Source of the DNA: Tribonema minus
Taxonomy: Eukaryota > Sar > Xanthophyceae > Tribonematales > Tribonemataceae
Length of the DNA: 64,000 nucleotides
Direction: 5' to 3'
Assembly: GCA_017506865.1 (NCBI GenBank)
Contig: JAFCMP010000301.1
Coordinates: 974,084 to 1,038,083, forward strand
Every line of letters begins with the position of its first letter. Position 1 is the stretch's first letter. Made by a program: the position numbers and the translations under genes. This document shows, one piece after another, positions 41,301-52,910 of the stretch. The notes under the pieces are model-generated. The model had not been told where the DNA came from and ran no database searches. It worked only from the letters and a program-made list of their open reading frames with translations.

Positions 41301-43775
41301 TGGGTTAGGGTTAGTTGTTTTACCTCACAACGACCAGGCCTACGTCAACAGAACATCAAACATGACAGCCTCATCAACAGGACCCAGAATCAAACCCTAT
41401 GTGCCAAGTTGAACTATGTCATGACATCGTTTGCAGCTGCAACAGGCCGTTGAGCTATAAAATGAAGGCACCGGCGTTGGTTGAGAAGGATTCCGTGATG
41501 CAAAAAGATAGCTTTTCGAAGTCCACTTTCAAGTTCAACCTCTCTGCTGCGCAAAAGTCTACAATTGAGGTTAGAAAATTAACCAAGCTAATAGTTTTTG
41601 ACAAAGTGCAACGTTGAGTGTTATAATGTCCAGAGCGAGAAAATTTTCAGTATTTACTGCTGGTCACGACTATCATATTTGAATAACATGAATCTCTAGC
41701 AGAAGTCCATCCAAAAAGTTGTTATCATTCGCAGTTATGTACAAACGTCTGGGCAGTGGCAAGGCTGGCAAGATTTGTACTGCAGCGTCACTTTTAGTTA
41801 CACATGACCAGCATGCGGTTTCAGCAGCAAATACTCACTTGTTGCCAGAGACGGGGCCGCACGCCGTCAGCGTGAACTGGCACTCCGGTCCGTACTTGCA
41901 GTTCTCAATCTCGGAGACCTCGCTGAGCATGTCGTGCATGGCAGTGGGGGAGCCAACATACGCAGAGTCGCCGGCGTAGATGGCGAAGACAAACATCACC
42001 AGGATGACCATCTGAGGCGGGGACAAAAGGCACTTACTGTCGTTAGCTCCCTGATGTCTAATGCATGGTGAGCATGTTGTGAACAAAAGGGCAAAATAGC
42101 ATTTCACGTCGTGAGCTCCCTTCTGTTGACTGTGTGTCTTAATGTTCTGCTGTGGCCCACAGTCTGCCGCTGCATGAATTGCGCAGTTACTTGTCACATT
42201 GCATGCATGATCTCACATCTACTCGACGCTACGGCATAATTATTTGGACATTGTAGAGAGGAGTAAGGCGCAGTCTGCATGTGGTGCAACCATCTGCACA
42301 CACGTGCTTATGCATCCAGCGGTCGTGCATGTTTCTCAGAACCGTTCATGCTGGCGCTACAGTACATGCGCATACTTACTTGCACTGCACAATTAATTTC
42401 AGTAGGAGTTCTGCACAGTGCACAATGTCGACATATGCACAGGCCCCACCAGCTGCCGCACTGCGCATAGTCAGCCCTTTTCTAGCTTTGATAACCCTAA
42501 CCCTGGTCCAAAACCCACACATTGCATCACCCGCATGCCGCCACTCACCAGGAAGCATGTGTGCGTGTAGTCGACCATGTAGGCCGCCTTCAGGCCGCCC
42601 GCGACGGTGTACGCGATCACGCCCCACGGGATGAGGAAGCACGCCAGGTTGAGGTCCATTCCCGTCAGCGCGCTCGTGACACTTGCGCCGCCGAGCAGCA
42701 ACATGGACGTCACGATGATGTTGGTGAGGAAGCCAAAGTAGAGGAAGGAGATGTGCGCGGCGGTGCCCCAGCGCGCGCGGACGATCTCGCAGAAGGTGTG
42801 CGCGGTGGGCGCTCTGCGCTTAATCTCGATGGCGAGGATGCCGAAGAGGAGGACCTGGATGGTGGCGCCGGAGGCGTACCAGAAGGGCCCAGAGACTGCA
42901 GCAGCGAAGGGGGGGGGGGGGGGGGGGGGGTGATGGGAGTCAGTTTGAAGCAAGTAAATCTACAAGTGAGACTACCGACAAAGATAGAGAAGAGCTTGTC
43001 AAACATTCAACGTTGCAAACAATCAGTCAAGGCGTACCAAGCGCCCATAGACTGGTAACGAAAGGGGGAGAGGGGCATGAGATGACATGGGCAATATCAC
43101 TGGGATGCACGAGACTTGAGAACATGGGCATCGCCGTGGTGCAAGGTCATGAAAAGAGACTACCGACAAAGAAGGAGACTACCGTGGCAAACATACCATG
43201 TCGCAACAATCAGTGACTGGATCGTGCTCGGCTCATCTCAAAAAGATATTGACACTTGTATTTCTGAAGCGCGCACATCGGGCGAGATGTTGCCGCAACC
43301 GATGCTCGACACCGCATCACAGCAAACTGGCGAGCGAGTTGCACATCCTATCTGCAATTGACATGATATCACAAAGATTTCGCGAGGTACATCACAGGAG
43401 ATATCATGAGCAAAAATTGTGTCAAAACGCTGCACAGGCGTCCAATCAAAGTCAAGACTTACCGCCGTACTGCCAGGCAACGTTGGAGGACTGCAGCAGT
43501 GTGGCGGCCCAGGTCCACATGGAGACGATGTTGGACGCTGTCAGGCCTGTCTTGATTGAGCGACCGGCAGTGTTGAATTCCTCGCTGGATATCGTCTTGA
43601 CGCTGCTGTATCGCTTCTCCAGCCACACCAGGAACATGGTGAGGAAGGTGAAGAAGACGCCAAACCCGACGACGACGGCATAGCCGACGCCCAGAGGCAG
43701 AGGTGTCTTGCCTTCAAAAAAGGATCCCTGGTCCTGGTACTCCAGGGGCACGCTGGTCTCCGTGCACGTCGCCAT
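38356..43775 (-). CDS. DUR3: Urea/proton (sodium-solute) symporter, DUR3 type, eight exons
   Basis: Exons (minus): 43,775-43,463; 42,895-42,549; 42,011-41,839; 41,272-40,955; 40,690-40,497; 39,970-39,633; 39,209-38,959; 38,509-38,356. All phases agree: 695 residues, the usual DUR3 length. About fifteen hydrophobic segments are visible; diagnostic stretches are [94 protein letters not shown] and [18 protein letters not shown]. The protein belongs to the solute:sodium symporter family and would import urea across the plasma membrane. Exon 6 appears to end at CAG|GCGAGC, a GC-AG intron; the others are GT-AG. The C-terminus is short and charged, ending [10 protein letters not shown]. The substrate is inferred from similarity only. 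Confidence 0.9.
42909..42930. repeat. Long G homopolymer (C tract of an acceptor)
   Basis: A run of about 22 G on the plus strand lies just upstream (minus sense) of the exon 2 acceptor of the urea transporter, so it is a poly-C polypyrimidine tract in gene orientation. Similar C runs precede the acceptors near 25,187, 34,187 and 34,343 in the PH/Sec14 gene. Confidence 0.8.
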
Positions 43776-46700
43776 GGTGTCCGGCGCCTACAGAGCTGCG
43801 CAACAACAGCAGCAGCAGCAGCAACGAGCGCTGCGGCCGAGCACGTCTACGTGCAATAGACTCGTGCTGGCTGCGCGGACTGAAGTAAATGGACAGCCCA
43901 TCGTCCATCATGCAAAGGGCGCCAGGATCTCTGGTTATGCTACTTTCGGAGATGGACCATCCCATTATTTCGAAATAGCGGAGACCGTCACACCTGCGGC
44001 CGCCAGTGCAGCCTGTCCTCGGCGCTGAGGCAGGAGGTGGCAGCTTTAAACAAGCCTATCACACGCTGCTATACTTAACTCGCGCCTACGCCTACAAGGA
44101 ATTTGTTCTCATTGCACATCAAACTTCAACTCCCATCCCTGCGAAACGACAGCGATTTCAGCGAGGACCGAACACGCTGTGGACGCGCGCGTAGACAATG
44201 GCAGGCACCGACGGGCAGCAGGAATGACGCAAATCAGCCGCAAAGTCATTGTCGATCCAGCATGCCAGTTTTGGAGTCCTGGAGAACATAGCAGAGAGGT
44301 GCAGAGAGCAAGCCTGACAGTTGCAATTCTACGTCACGTGCGGAAGCTGAAGACACACATGGCGGAGTCCAAAACGGGTTGAGAGATGGGCAATCTGTAG
44401 TGTGTGCTGGGGAAGATGCCATTTGGCGATTGCTTTCAGAAGATTGTCAATGCGCACTGAAACAAATGTTTCAAACATGGTGTCACAAGGTATGTGCAAG
44501 CATCCTCTTGAGTTTTTTGCGCTCCAAGCAAGCAATACCACAATGTCAGTTTTCAATCAGATATACCATAGTATTGGGCATGAGTGCGTTGTATCAGGCG
44601 ATTGGCTGCGTTTGGCGACACGAAGCAATTGTTGCCTTTTTTTTTTTAGCAATCCTGACTTATGTGTCAACTCAGGAGAAGATTGCGGACTGTGACTTCA
44701 ATGAGCACAAATTCAGATTTGATGAGCGACGATCTTCTTTAGCTTGCAGAGGCTGAACCGATATGAACACAAGGCAAATGCAGGTGGTGCCACCGGCGTC
44801 GCCAAGCTCAAGCAGCACGTATGTAATGGTTGCTGCTCCTGCTTCTGCCCGTGCCAAACATCAAGGCCGTTTAGATGCCCATGGGCACTTCCACAGCTCC
44901 GCGTGAAAGATGACAACAGTCCAGTCCAGTGCAGTATGCCTCTTTGTGGTACAGCGATTGTTACGCGCCTCCTTGTGCTCCTGTATGTCCAAGGTTACTG
45001 CACACTGGTCAGACGGCACAACGCAAGTCTGCACATGCAGCGCATTGCTTTGACAGATGTGCTGCTACACATGTCGTACAGCGCAGTTCTTTTGAGAAGG
45101 TGGTGCATGCTACATGGGTCTTTCTTCGCAATCGGTGGACCCTGAAGGCCTCACAGCAGGAATTCTTCTTTGAAGCATTGCATGCCAGATCAATGCTAGG
45201 TCAAATGAGGTGTGCAAAGTTGGTGTGGTGTCTTTGCGGATCTTGCTTAAAACTTTTACTTGTTGGGATCTTTGAATGCCCAAATACGTTTCATTATCCA
45301 GCGTACTCATGCTAGCTTACACCATTCAGCTGCCATGCATGCTGAACCCCTGCTTAGGAGTACTTTGGGTGCAAGACATAGCATGCTACGCTAGGCAATC
45401 CGCTCAACACTCTCCTCTCATGCGTTTGGGAGCGCACGCGATTGCCATAAAACAATATGGTTGAGAGATATGCAATGCATTTGAGGTGCTGACACACAAC
45501 TCCTTAAAGCTTGTACCAATCACCAGCCCTGCATAACATTGTGATAAGGGTCACTGCTGACGCTAATGAGTTGCCCAACTCCTGTGTTGGTGTTCAAAAC
45601 CTCCAAGGAGCCTGACAGGTCGGCGCTCGCAGCGTCGAACTTGTTTCACATGTTTTGTTCTTTGCACAAGAGTTGGACGCAGTCAGCTTCGGACACCATT
45701 TTGGCAATCTGATGCTCAGCATGCTGGCGGTATGACGCGCTGATGAAAACTGGCATTCGTAGCAGCGGACGGTGCCACACAGCAGCCACAGCAACAGCAG
45801 CAGCACCAGCAGCAGCACCAGCAGCACCAGCAGCAGCAAACCACTGATATGATCTCACTTGAGTTTGGTTTAGAAGGGGTGTTATTCATGAGCGGCGCTT
45901 GCTGGTCCCTACTCGTATTCAATATCCTGACTGCACCATGCTGATTGCATAGCTTTTCAATGTTGAACGCGCTGAAAAGCAGCAGTGAATGACTCTAGTC
46001 CAGCTCTTGGCTTTCTCCAATGCGCAGCAGCAGTCAACCGAGTCTTGGTTGTGGCTGTGTCAAAAACAGCTTCAAAGCTGATGAGTTCCAGCAGCGCGTG
46101 AACGACTCTGCAAGACAAAGCCCGAGCAGAGAAACAAGAAAAGAAGAAGTTTAAGCCACTTACTTTCTAATAACTCATTCAACGTGGTCACTGGCGCAGC
46201 ATGATCAAAGCACAACGAGGTGATCACGCGCTAGTGCTTTGGCTGCCATGATTAGTATGGCATACGTGCATGCAACCAGGAATATCTACATGCCCCCCTT
46301 ATCTGCAAGCAAGGCCACATATGTTGCTGATGCGCCGCATGCGAGCTGCTGCGCCGCGCGGAGTGTGCAGTGCTCCTCACGTTGCTGAGCACTGCTACGG
46401 CCTGGAGCAGGGGACGTGGCCAGTGTAGCCGGCGATTTGGGGGGGGCGTCATGGGGGGAATTGGACGTCAGCCTGGTTGGTAGCGCGCGGGAACTCGGGC
46501 CATATGTCATGAGACTGACCGCAGCCGAACTTCCAGCCTCTTTCCTGTAACGTTCAAGGAAACGCGGGGAGAGTAGGCGCCAGGTGTATCGTTTTCTCCA
46601 GCAGGTGCATAGTCGCGTCTACCAGCGCGCACCTTAAGGCACCGCCAACGTTATGGTGACCTTTTAGGGGTTGGGGAGGGGTTATATCCCTATCACAGGG

Positions 46701-47629
46701 CGTGCATGACACGGGCTGTAATGGGGGGTTGCGCGAGTGCCTCAAGCGGGAGCGCAGTAGTGTGGGGGTTGCGTGAGTGCCTCAAGCGGGGGCGCAGTAG
46801 TGTGGAGTGCTGGTTTGCATCGCAAGTTGTGCGTTTGTTCGCTAGTGTAGGCAATTACCGGGGCGTATGTAAGTGGTGCAGCCTCTTTGACCGGTGCAGC
46901 ATTAGAGGCATATAGCCACACACTGGCAGTACTCCCCTCTGTTATTTCAGTACCATGACGTCAACATATGGTGCTGCTCTGCCGCTGCCGGTGTCGCCGC
47001 CACCGTGTAGCCGCAGCCGCCGCCTAGAGGGGTAGTATCTGCTTGTGATGCGCAATCAGGTGTTGCAATCGCATCGACAACACTTGGCGCGCAGTAAAGT
47101 GGTGCCAGGCGTGCTGTATCTGCTGAGGATTTGCATTGCTTATTTGCGGTAGGCCGGGCTTGCAGTAGCTCCTTGCACGCTTCACTGTTATTTGATCCAG
47201 ACGGTCGATGACGTCATGGATGGGGGCGTATGTCGTGAAGCGGCCGCCATTAGCGTGCATTAGGATGATAGATGTGTGTTGGCAGCACGTAGCACGCCTT
47301 GAGGTGGCCAGGGCTCAATTGGAGAGTTGTGCCCGTATTTGTCAACAGTCACCTCAAGTTGAATGGCAGCAGCGCTCAGCTGCATTTGTGCTTGTGTTCG
47401 CCTAATGATCAGAAACCGATCTACATGCTTTAAGGAAGGCTTTTGTCTGCTTTTGCACCGCCACGTTTACCGGCGCCATGGCACTTGGTATCTGGAGAGA
47501 GTAGTTGCAAGCGCCGCTGCTTTCTCAAGGCAACATTCGCAGGCTTTAGGCTGTAACTGGAGCAATGGAGCAGTTCCTCACTCCTGAAGAGTCAACACTG
47601 TGAGCTGGGACACCATCCAGTCACCACAA
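43776..47629. other. Gene-poor region 5' of the urea transporter
   Basis: The first about 300 bp should hold the transporter promoter and 5' UTR, which includes a CAG/CAA run at 43,803-43,823. Another CAG-rich tract lies at 45,778-45,838, and a 42-bp unit is duplicated at about 46,727-46,807. The frame at 44,330-44,382 ends THMAESKTG, weakly like the end of the retrotransposon ORF2 (THMAESRGGG), and GATGCCATTTGGCG follows in both, so a decayed remnant is possible. No convincing gene is present. Confidence 0.4.
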
Positions 47630-47908
47630 TGTCATCATAAGCATGAGTTGCCTCACTGCTGTGTTTATGAACTACGCTAGAAACTACACACCTTACGACT
47701 CCTGAGACCTCAGTTCCACATGCCCATGTGCTGTGTGCAAACCCATATCAAATGAGAGCATAGCCAGCGGCCAAAGGCAGTGGAGAGAAGTCCTGTCAGG
47801 AAGTCATGGTGTTGGGTATCTTGTATAGAGCACAAAAGGCATGTCGTGTACCAAGCGGTTACACAACCCTACTTCAACAACGGCTCCACCTAGGGTCGCC
47901 TCACCACA
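47630..47908. repeat. 279-bp direct repeat, left copy (LTR-like)
   Basis: It matches 50,733-51,011 at all but one position by eye (third base T versus C). Both copies begin TG and end CA and contain TAGAAACTACACACC and CACAAAAGGCATGTCGTG. TG...CA ends and near-identity suggest long terminal repeats of a recent element, but the bases outside (CACAA left, TTTTC right) are not a target duplication. Confidence 0.7.
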
Positions 47909-48389
47909 CACGCCCCCTGCATGGCTCTTCTGCTCCGCAAGTGGAAAGACATGCACACATGTGAGGTGCCCTAGGTGCTACACACTCAGTATCTCTACGA
48001 ATGCAAGAACAGCAGCCCTCCGCTACCGCCGAAACTCTCGAAGAGAACGCGGGCGTCTGGCATATACCACTAACCCTCCGCTACCACCAAGTCTCAGAAA
48101 GACTGCAGCGCGTCTGGCCGGAGTAGTACCTGCGTTGCTGCAAACAATACAATCTTACTGCTGCAGCACAAAAACAAGTTTGAGCAAGCAACTTGCTCCG
48201 CTGCTATATGCGCCCCCGACATGTTGGCACTGCGCAATCAACGCAAGCAAACACACCACCATTCTACTTCAACGTACGCCCCCGACATGTTGGCACTGCG
48301 CACTAATCCCCCCCCAGCGTTTGTGTCGAACACACGCGCAAAACAAGTGCGCGGTGGCCGAAACAATCTTTAGGGTGGGCGGGTGGGTT

Positions 48390-48449
48390 TGTGCGTCCAG
48401 GTGTTGTCGACACTTGTGCCATGCACGTGTCTCGGTACCTGTACGACAT
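48390..48449. repeat. 60-bp fragment identical to part of the hAT transposase gene
   Basis: It is identical to 58,003-58,062, which lies inside the N-terminal exon of the hAT transposase. Outside these 60 bases the two sites are unrelated. The right edge coincides with the middle of a 22-bp palindrome at the hAT site. Confidence 0.8.
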
Positions 48450-48626
48450 CGCCCCCAGACACTACACTGCTGAGCCTATACCGAAGTAGTGTGGTGTCTA
48501 AAACGTACAGGCCCAGAGATAGACCTGCAAAACGCCTCCTGTCACGTCATTGCTAACGTGCAATATGCCAAGCGCTGTCATGTGTAACTGACCGAGCTGA
48601 GCAGGCCTAGCTACTCCGAGTAGTAC

Positions 48627-50735
48627 TCAAGGTGTATCTGTAAGACACATGGCACAGAGAAGAGCTGCTGCTGTGTGTGTCTCACAAACATCAGCGCAAT
48701 ATGCGCTATGATGAGGAGCCTGATTGCTGCGGAGCGCCACAGCTGCGCTTGAGTGTGCGCCGCTGTGCGCACCTGCTGCTGCCAAGTCTGGCGGCAGCTG
48801 CGCGCCATCGCTGCCTCCCGCCTTGCTGACGCAGCGCGTGAGCATCACCTTGCGCCTCGCCTGGCGATCGCGCAGATGCTGCTGCTCCTCAGGCGTGTAA
48901 GCCGCCCAATACTCCCTCCTTTTCTGCTGCCGCCGTGTGAGCGGCCGCCCGACACTGCCGCCGGCCGCCGCGCTGTACGCCCGCCTGATGCCGCGTCCTC
49001 CCGCGTGCGCCGGAACGTGCAGCGCTGGCGTGCCGCTGTTGCGCGGAGCGCTGCTACCGCGCATGCAGCAGCTGCTGCTGTTGCCGATCGCGCCGCCGCC
49101 GCTGCCGCTGCTGCCGCTGCCGCCGCGCGTGCTGCCGCCAGTACCGCCGTGCCCGCCGCTGCCGCACATGCTTCCGCCGCTAGCACCGCTGCCGTGTGCA
49201 TCGCCGCGCGCGTCGTTGCAGCGAGCATCGCTGTGGCTGCTATTGCTGCGCGCGCCGTCGCTGCTGTTGCATGCGCCGCTGCTGCTGGGAGTGTCGCCGC
49301 TGCCCCCGCACATGACTGATGTAAGCGCCGCCATGGGCGCTAATGTTAGCGCCGCCGTGGGCGCTGATGTTGCAGCGATATCAACACCGCTGATAGCATC
49401 TCCACCGTTAGCACCCGTGTTTGTGGGCACACGCGCTGCCGCAGCGGCCGCCTGCGCACAAGCAAGCTGCTCACGCAACGCCGCGCTCGCACGCGCTCCC
49501 GCATCGCACACCATGTGTAGGTGCACGCTTTGAGCGTCAGCTGCAGCAAGCCGCTGCTGCAGACCTTCCGCAAACGCTCTGCTGCTAGCAGCATCCTGCT
49601 CCAGCTCCGACACCCGCCTCCGCATTTGCGAAAGCAATGCTGAATCGTCAGCTGCTGCACCCTGTTGCTCACGCTGACGAGCGGGTGCTGGGATGCTGCT
49701 GGCCGCTGGTGTCACGGTGCTGGCTGATGAAGTGGTAACCGACGCAGCCTGCACTGCAGCACGCAGGCCAGCATTCTGCGCTTCCAAACGCTGAACCTGC
49801 TGCTGCAGCTCCACTGCAAGCATAGCTGCTGCAGACGACTCCAGCTCCAGCACTCGCGCCTCCAGCGTACCTCGACGCGCTGAGCCCTCTGCTAGCTCCT
49901 GCTCCAAGTGCGCTTCCCCCTGCTCTAGCGCCTTGATGCGAGCCCACAGTCGGCCCTCTCGCCCGTCCGCCTCCTCCATCTGCTGCTCTAGGCGCTCGTT
50001 TACGCCTGTAAGCTGCTGCTGCAGTTGTTGCTGTTGCTGCTGGTGTAATTGCTGCTGTTGCTGTAGCCGCTCTTGCATCTGCTGCTGCATGTGTAGCTCC
50101 GCCAGCCTTGCCGCTACCGCTGCCTCCTGGCTGCTCACTGTACGATCTTGCAGCTGCAATACCCTCAGGTTTTCCTCAGCGACCCTTTCTTCTGTCTCCG
50201 CTAGACGCGTTTTGAGTCGTCGCTGAACACCAATTAGGCGCTCGCTGTCTGTATAGAAGTGCTCCAATGCATCGCATACACTCCAGAACTGCGGCTCAAT
50301 CTGCGATCCCTTCATTTCCTCCATTCGCTGCCAGCTGCTGTATGGATTTCGTCCAACTGTGACAAGCCAGTTGTGAATTTCCAATGCCTCCTCACGACTT
50401 ATAGCAGCACGTTCCTCCCCCCACACCATTTTGCTGCAAGCAAGAAGGTGTGCACGTGCTGTTGTTGAACCGATGCCGGCGTGCACCTACGGTTAGGCAC
50501 GTCGCTGCACGCCAAAGCAGCGTTGCTGCTGCTGCTGCTGAACTGAAGGTGGCGCAGTAGTGTCGCTGTAGCTCGCCACAACTAGCACACGTCCCCAGCT
50601 GTTGAAATCCCGAAGCTCCGCCGACTGCCCCTGCTTGATGCTGCAGCACGAGCTCAACGGAGCTTGGCGCCGCGTACTGCTGCGCTAAGCCTTCCCAGAG
50701 TGTCTCCTGGCTGGCTAAAGACTGCCGAGATCTGC
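48627..50735 (-). CDS. Coiled-coil, Gln/Ser/Gly-rich protein between the direct repeats
   Basis: The main frame is 50,486-48,627. Met at 50,429 (MVWGEERAAISREEALEIHN) is the likely start or lies just after an acceptor (TTGCTTGCAG, about 50,434). An upstream open frame (50,735 to about 50,500) with LWEGLAQQYAAPSSVE and a CASCGELQRHYC zinc-binding-like pair could be a first exon. The protein has a helical N-terminus, a Gln-rich coiled coil (about residues 85-240), a second coiled coil, a Ser/Gly-rich linker and a basic patch near the end (LTRRQQKRREYW...RDRQARRKV), suggesting nucleic-acid binding. No catalytic motif, protease or reverse transcriptase is seen. It may be the sole product of a non-autonomous LTR element or a captured gene. 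Confidence 0.5.
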
Positions 50736-51011
50736 CATCATAAGCATGAGTTGCCTCACTGCTGTGTTTATGAACTACGCTAGAAACTACACACCTTACG
50801 ACTCCTGAGACCTCAGTTCCACATGCCCATGTGCTGTGTGCAAACCCATATCAAATGAGAGCATAGCCAGCGGCCAAAGGCAGTGGAGAGAAGTCCTGTC
50901 AGGAAGTCATGGTGTTGGGTATCTTGTATAGAGCACAAAAGGCATGTCGTGTACCAAGCGGTTACACAACCCTACTTCAACAACGGCTCCACCTAGGGTC
51001 GCCTCACCACA
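50733..51011. repeat. 279-bp direct repeat, right copy (LTR-like)
   Basis: Near-perfect copy of 47,630-47,908. It directly abuts the histidine kinase frame, which is open from just after TAG at 50,994-50,996; CCACCTAG|GGTCGC could be a splice acceptor. So this copy may act as promoter or first intron for the kinase. Confidence 0.7.
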
Positions 51012-52829
51012 TTTTCAACCCACGACGTGTCCTATGCATCTGACTCAAATGTTGATAGCTGTGACTCAGAAGACGAGGAATATGACCATGTGCACAATGA
51101 CCCGTACGTTGAGGTCGTCATGCTGCGGCGCCAGCAGAGGCGGCAGCTGCATGATCGAAGGTCGGCAATGCGAAAGTCATACGATGCTCAGACTGCTGTT
51201 CTGCGCAAATCGCAACACAAGGAGCGAAAGAAGATGATGGACGTCATGAGAGGTGATATAGACAGACTGCACAGGGTGCAGGTCGAAAAGCACGATGAGC
51301 TGAAGCGGAGTCGTGAAAGGATACGGACCATTCTAAGCGACGCCCATCGCGCGGCCGTGCACGTCCTGCGGGAGAAGCAGAGGCTTGAGTTGTACAAGCT
51401 TGCAGAAGAGAAACGTAGGAGTGTAGCTTCGAGTGTCATCAGCAATGCAAAGGCTCAGGAGGCCATGTCCAACCACGTCTTTCACGAGATGCGCAATGTC
51501 CTATCCTCCATGTTGGCCATCGCTGACACCATGGCAGATGACCCGGAGCTGCGAGATATGGCGCTTCGTCAAAGGTCCATGTGTCAGTATGCTGTTGAAA
51601 CGATGGACACCATGCTGGATGTGACGCTGTACCAGGGGGGTATGTATAAGGTGAGAAAGGCACCTATGAAACTGACAGACTTGTTGGATAGTGCTATTAT
51701 GCTGCAAGGCGACAGAGTCGCGCACGGCGTGACTTTGAGCCGGTCCGCCCCAGACTCCGAGTTTGATGTAGATGCGCATGTGCTCACGCAGCTACTCGTC
51801 AACCTTCTCTCAAACTCGTCCAAGGTGGTCAAAAGCGGGCAGATACGTCTCGTTGCGCGTGAAGCCCGACCTTGTCACATGGAGCTGGGCGTATCAGACA
51901 CGGGACCAGGAATGGTGACATTCCCCGCCGATCCCGATGAGTACAAGCGCAGGAGCTGCGGATACGGTCTCTACCTGGTGCACCTCATTGCAAAGTCCAT
52001 GGGCGCGGACCTCACGGTGCTCACACCCGTGCCGGCAGAGCACTGGACACGGCAGAGCTCGCTCGGAGGGCCGGGGGCGTATGTGTCCCTCAAGTTTGAG
52101 TGCGCGCGAAGCGTCCTGTCTGCCCCGAAGGCAGCTGATAGCAGTGGCAGCACTGATGGTGCAGGTGCGGTGAATGAGAACACCTTCAAATTCAAACCTT
52201 CAGGACGCTGGAGGGCTATGGTCGCAGATGATCAGCGGCTTGTGCGTGTTTTCTCACTGCAGCTGCTCGCGCGCCTGGTGCAGGCGAATCCCGCCCTCAG
52301 CTTGGAGGTCATAACGGTGCAGAGCTGTGAGGAAGCTGAGAGGATGGCAAGGCAATGGAAGCCGGACCTGATCCTCATGGACGCTCACTTCGACCAGACT
52401 TTGCTACAGTGTCAGAACGAAGGCGGGCACACTGACTTTGAGCGGCCCACGCTGTATCTCGACTTCCACACTGATACGAGCGCTGTGATCCGCGACTTCA
52501 GTAAGAGAGAGCAGTTCGACATGCAGACTGGCGATGGCGTGGCATTGGGAACAGACTTCGTGTACAATTATGAGGAGGCAGCGCTATGTGTCCTCGCCAC
52601 CGGTTCACCGATTGCTGATCTAGGCAAGCGAGCGAGCATATTAAAACCTTACAGCTTGGAAAGCCTTTGCAAGGAGATGGAGCGCGCCCTTGCCGAATGC
52701 GATGCCTTGAAGCAAAGAGTGGAGAGGGACGAGAGCGGCAACATCGTAATGAAGGGACGAGGAAGTGGCATGGTGGTGTTCGCTCTTGAAGGCGGCTACA
52801 AACCTGACACGGACGGCACCAGAGCTTGA
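50997..52829 (+). CDS. Hybrid histidine kinase (HisKA-HATPase-receiver), phaeovirus-like
   Basis: The open frame runs from 50,997; there is no early in-frame ATG before about 51,120, so the true start may be spliced from upstream or be VVMLRRQQRRQLH. Counting from GTG 51,027: residues 30-150 form a basic coiled coil; His153 in FHEMRNVLSSML is the phospho-acceptor; the N box LLVNLLSNSSK has Asn259 and Asn263; the G boxes are DTGPGM (291) and GYGLYLVHLI (312). A receiver domain follows, with the Asp401/Asp402 acidic pair, Asp452 (LILMDAHFD), Thr525 and Lys540 (LKPY). About 60 extra residues lie between Asp452 and Thr525. No membrane segment or sensor domain is seen, so it is cytosolic. It is intronless, unlike the host genes nearby. 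Intact hybrid kinases are characteristic of phaeoviruses as well as algae; viral origin is inference. Confidence 0.8.
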   Translation, partial: GRLTTFSTHDVSYASDSNVDSCDSEDEEYDHVHNDPYVEVVMLRRQQRRQLHDRRSAMRKSYDAQTAVLRKSQHKERKKMMDVMRGDIDRLHRVQVEKHDELKRSRERIRTILSDAHRAAVHVLREKQRLELYKLAEEKRRSVASSVISNAKAQEAMSNHVFHEMRNVLSSMLAIADTMADDPELRDMALRQRSMCQYAVETMDTMLDVTLYQGGMYKVRKAPMKLTDLLDSAIMLQGDRVAHGVTLSRSAPDSEFDVDAHVLTQLLVNLLSNSSKVVKSGQIRLVAREARPCHMELGVSDTGPGMVTFPADPDEYKRRSCGYGLYLVHLIAKSMGADLTVLTPVPAEHWTRQSSLGGPGAYVSLKFECARSVLSAPKAADSSGSTDGAGAVNENTFKFKPSGRWRAMVADDQRLVRVFSLQLLARLVQANPALSLEVITVQSCEEAERMARQWKPDLILMDAHFDQTLLQCQNEGGHTDFERPTLYLDFHTDTSAVIRDFSKREQFDMQTGDGVALGTDFVYNYEEAALCVLATGSPIADLGKRASILKPYSLESLCKEMERALAECDALKQRVERDESGNIVMKGRGSGMVVFALEGGYKPDTDGTRA

Positions 52830-52910
52830 TGTGTATACCATGCAGTAGAAACGTGTGTATAATGATGAGGAACAGGCACTGGCTCGGTGTTATTGATGTG
52901 ACAGACCCAC

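Noticed and set aside
44179..44382. Retrotransposon C-terminal remnant ending THMAESKTG
   Set aside because: The match to the intact ORF2 end is about nine residues plus one nearby DNA word, too little to annotate as a copy.
48753..49533. Plus-strand Ala- and Pro-rich frames of about 190-200 codons
   Set aside because: They are shadows of the Ser/Gly-rich part of the minus-strand coiled-coil gene.
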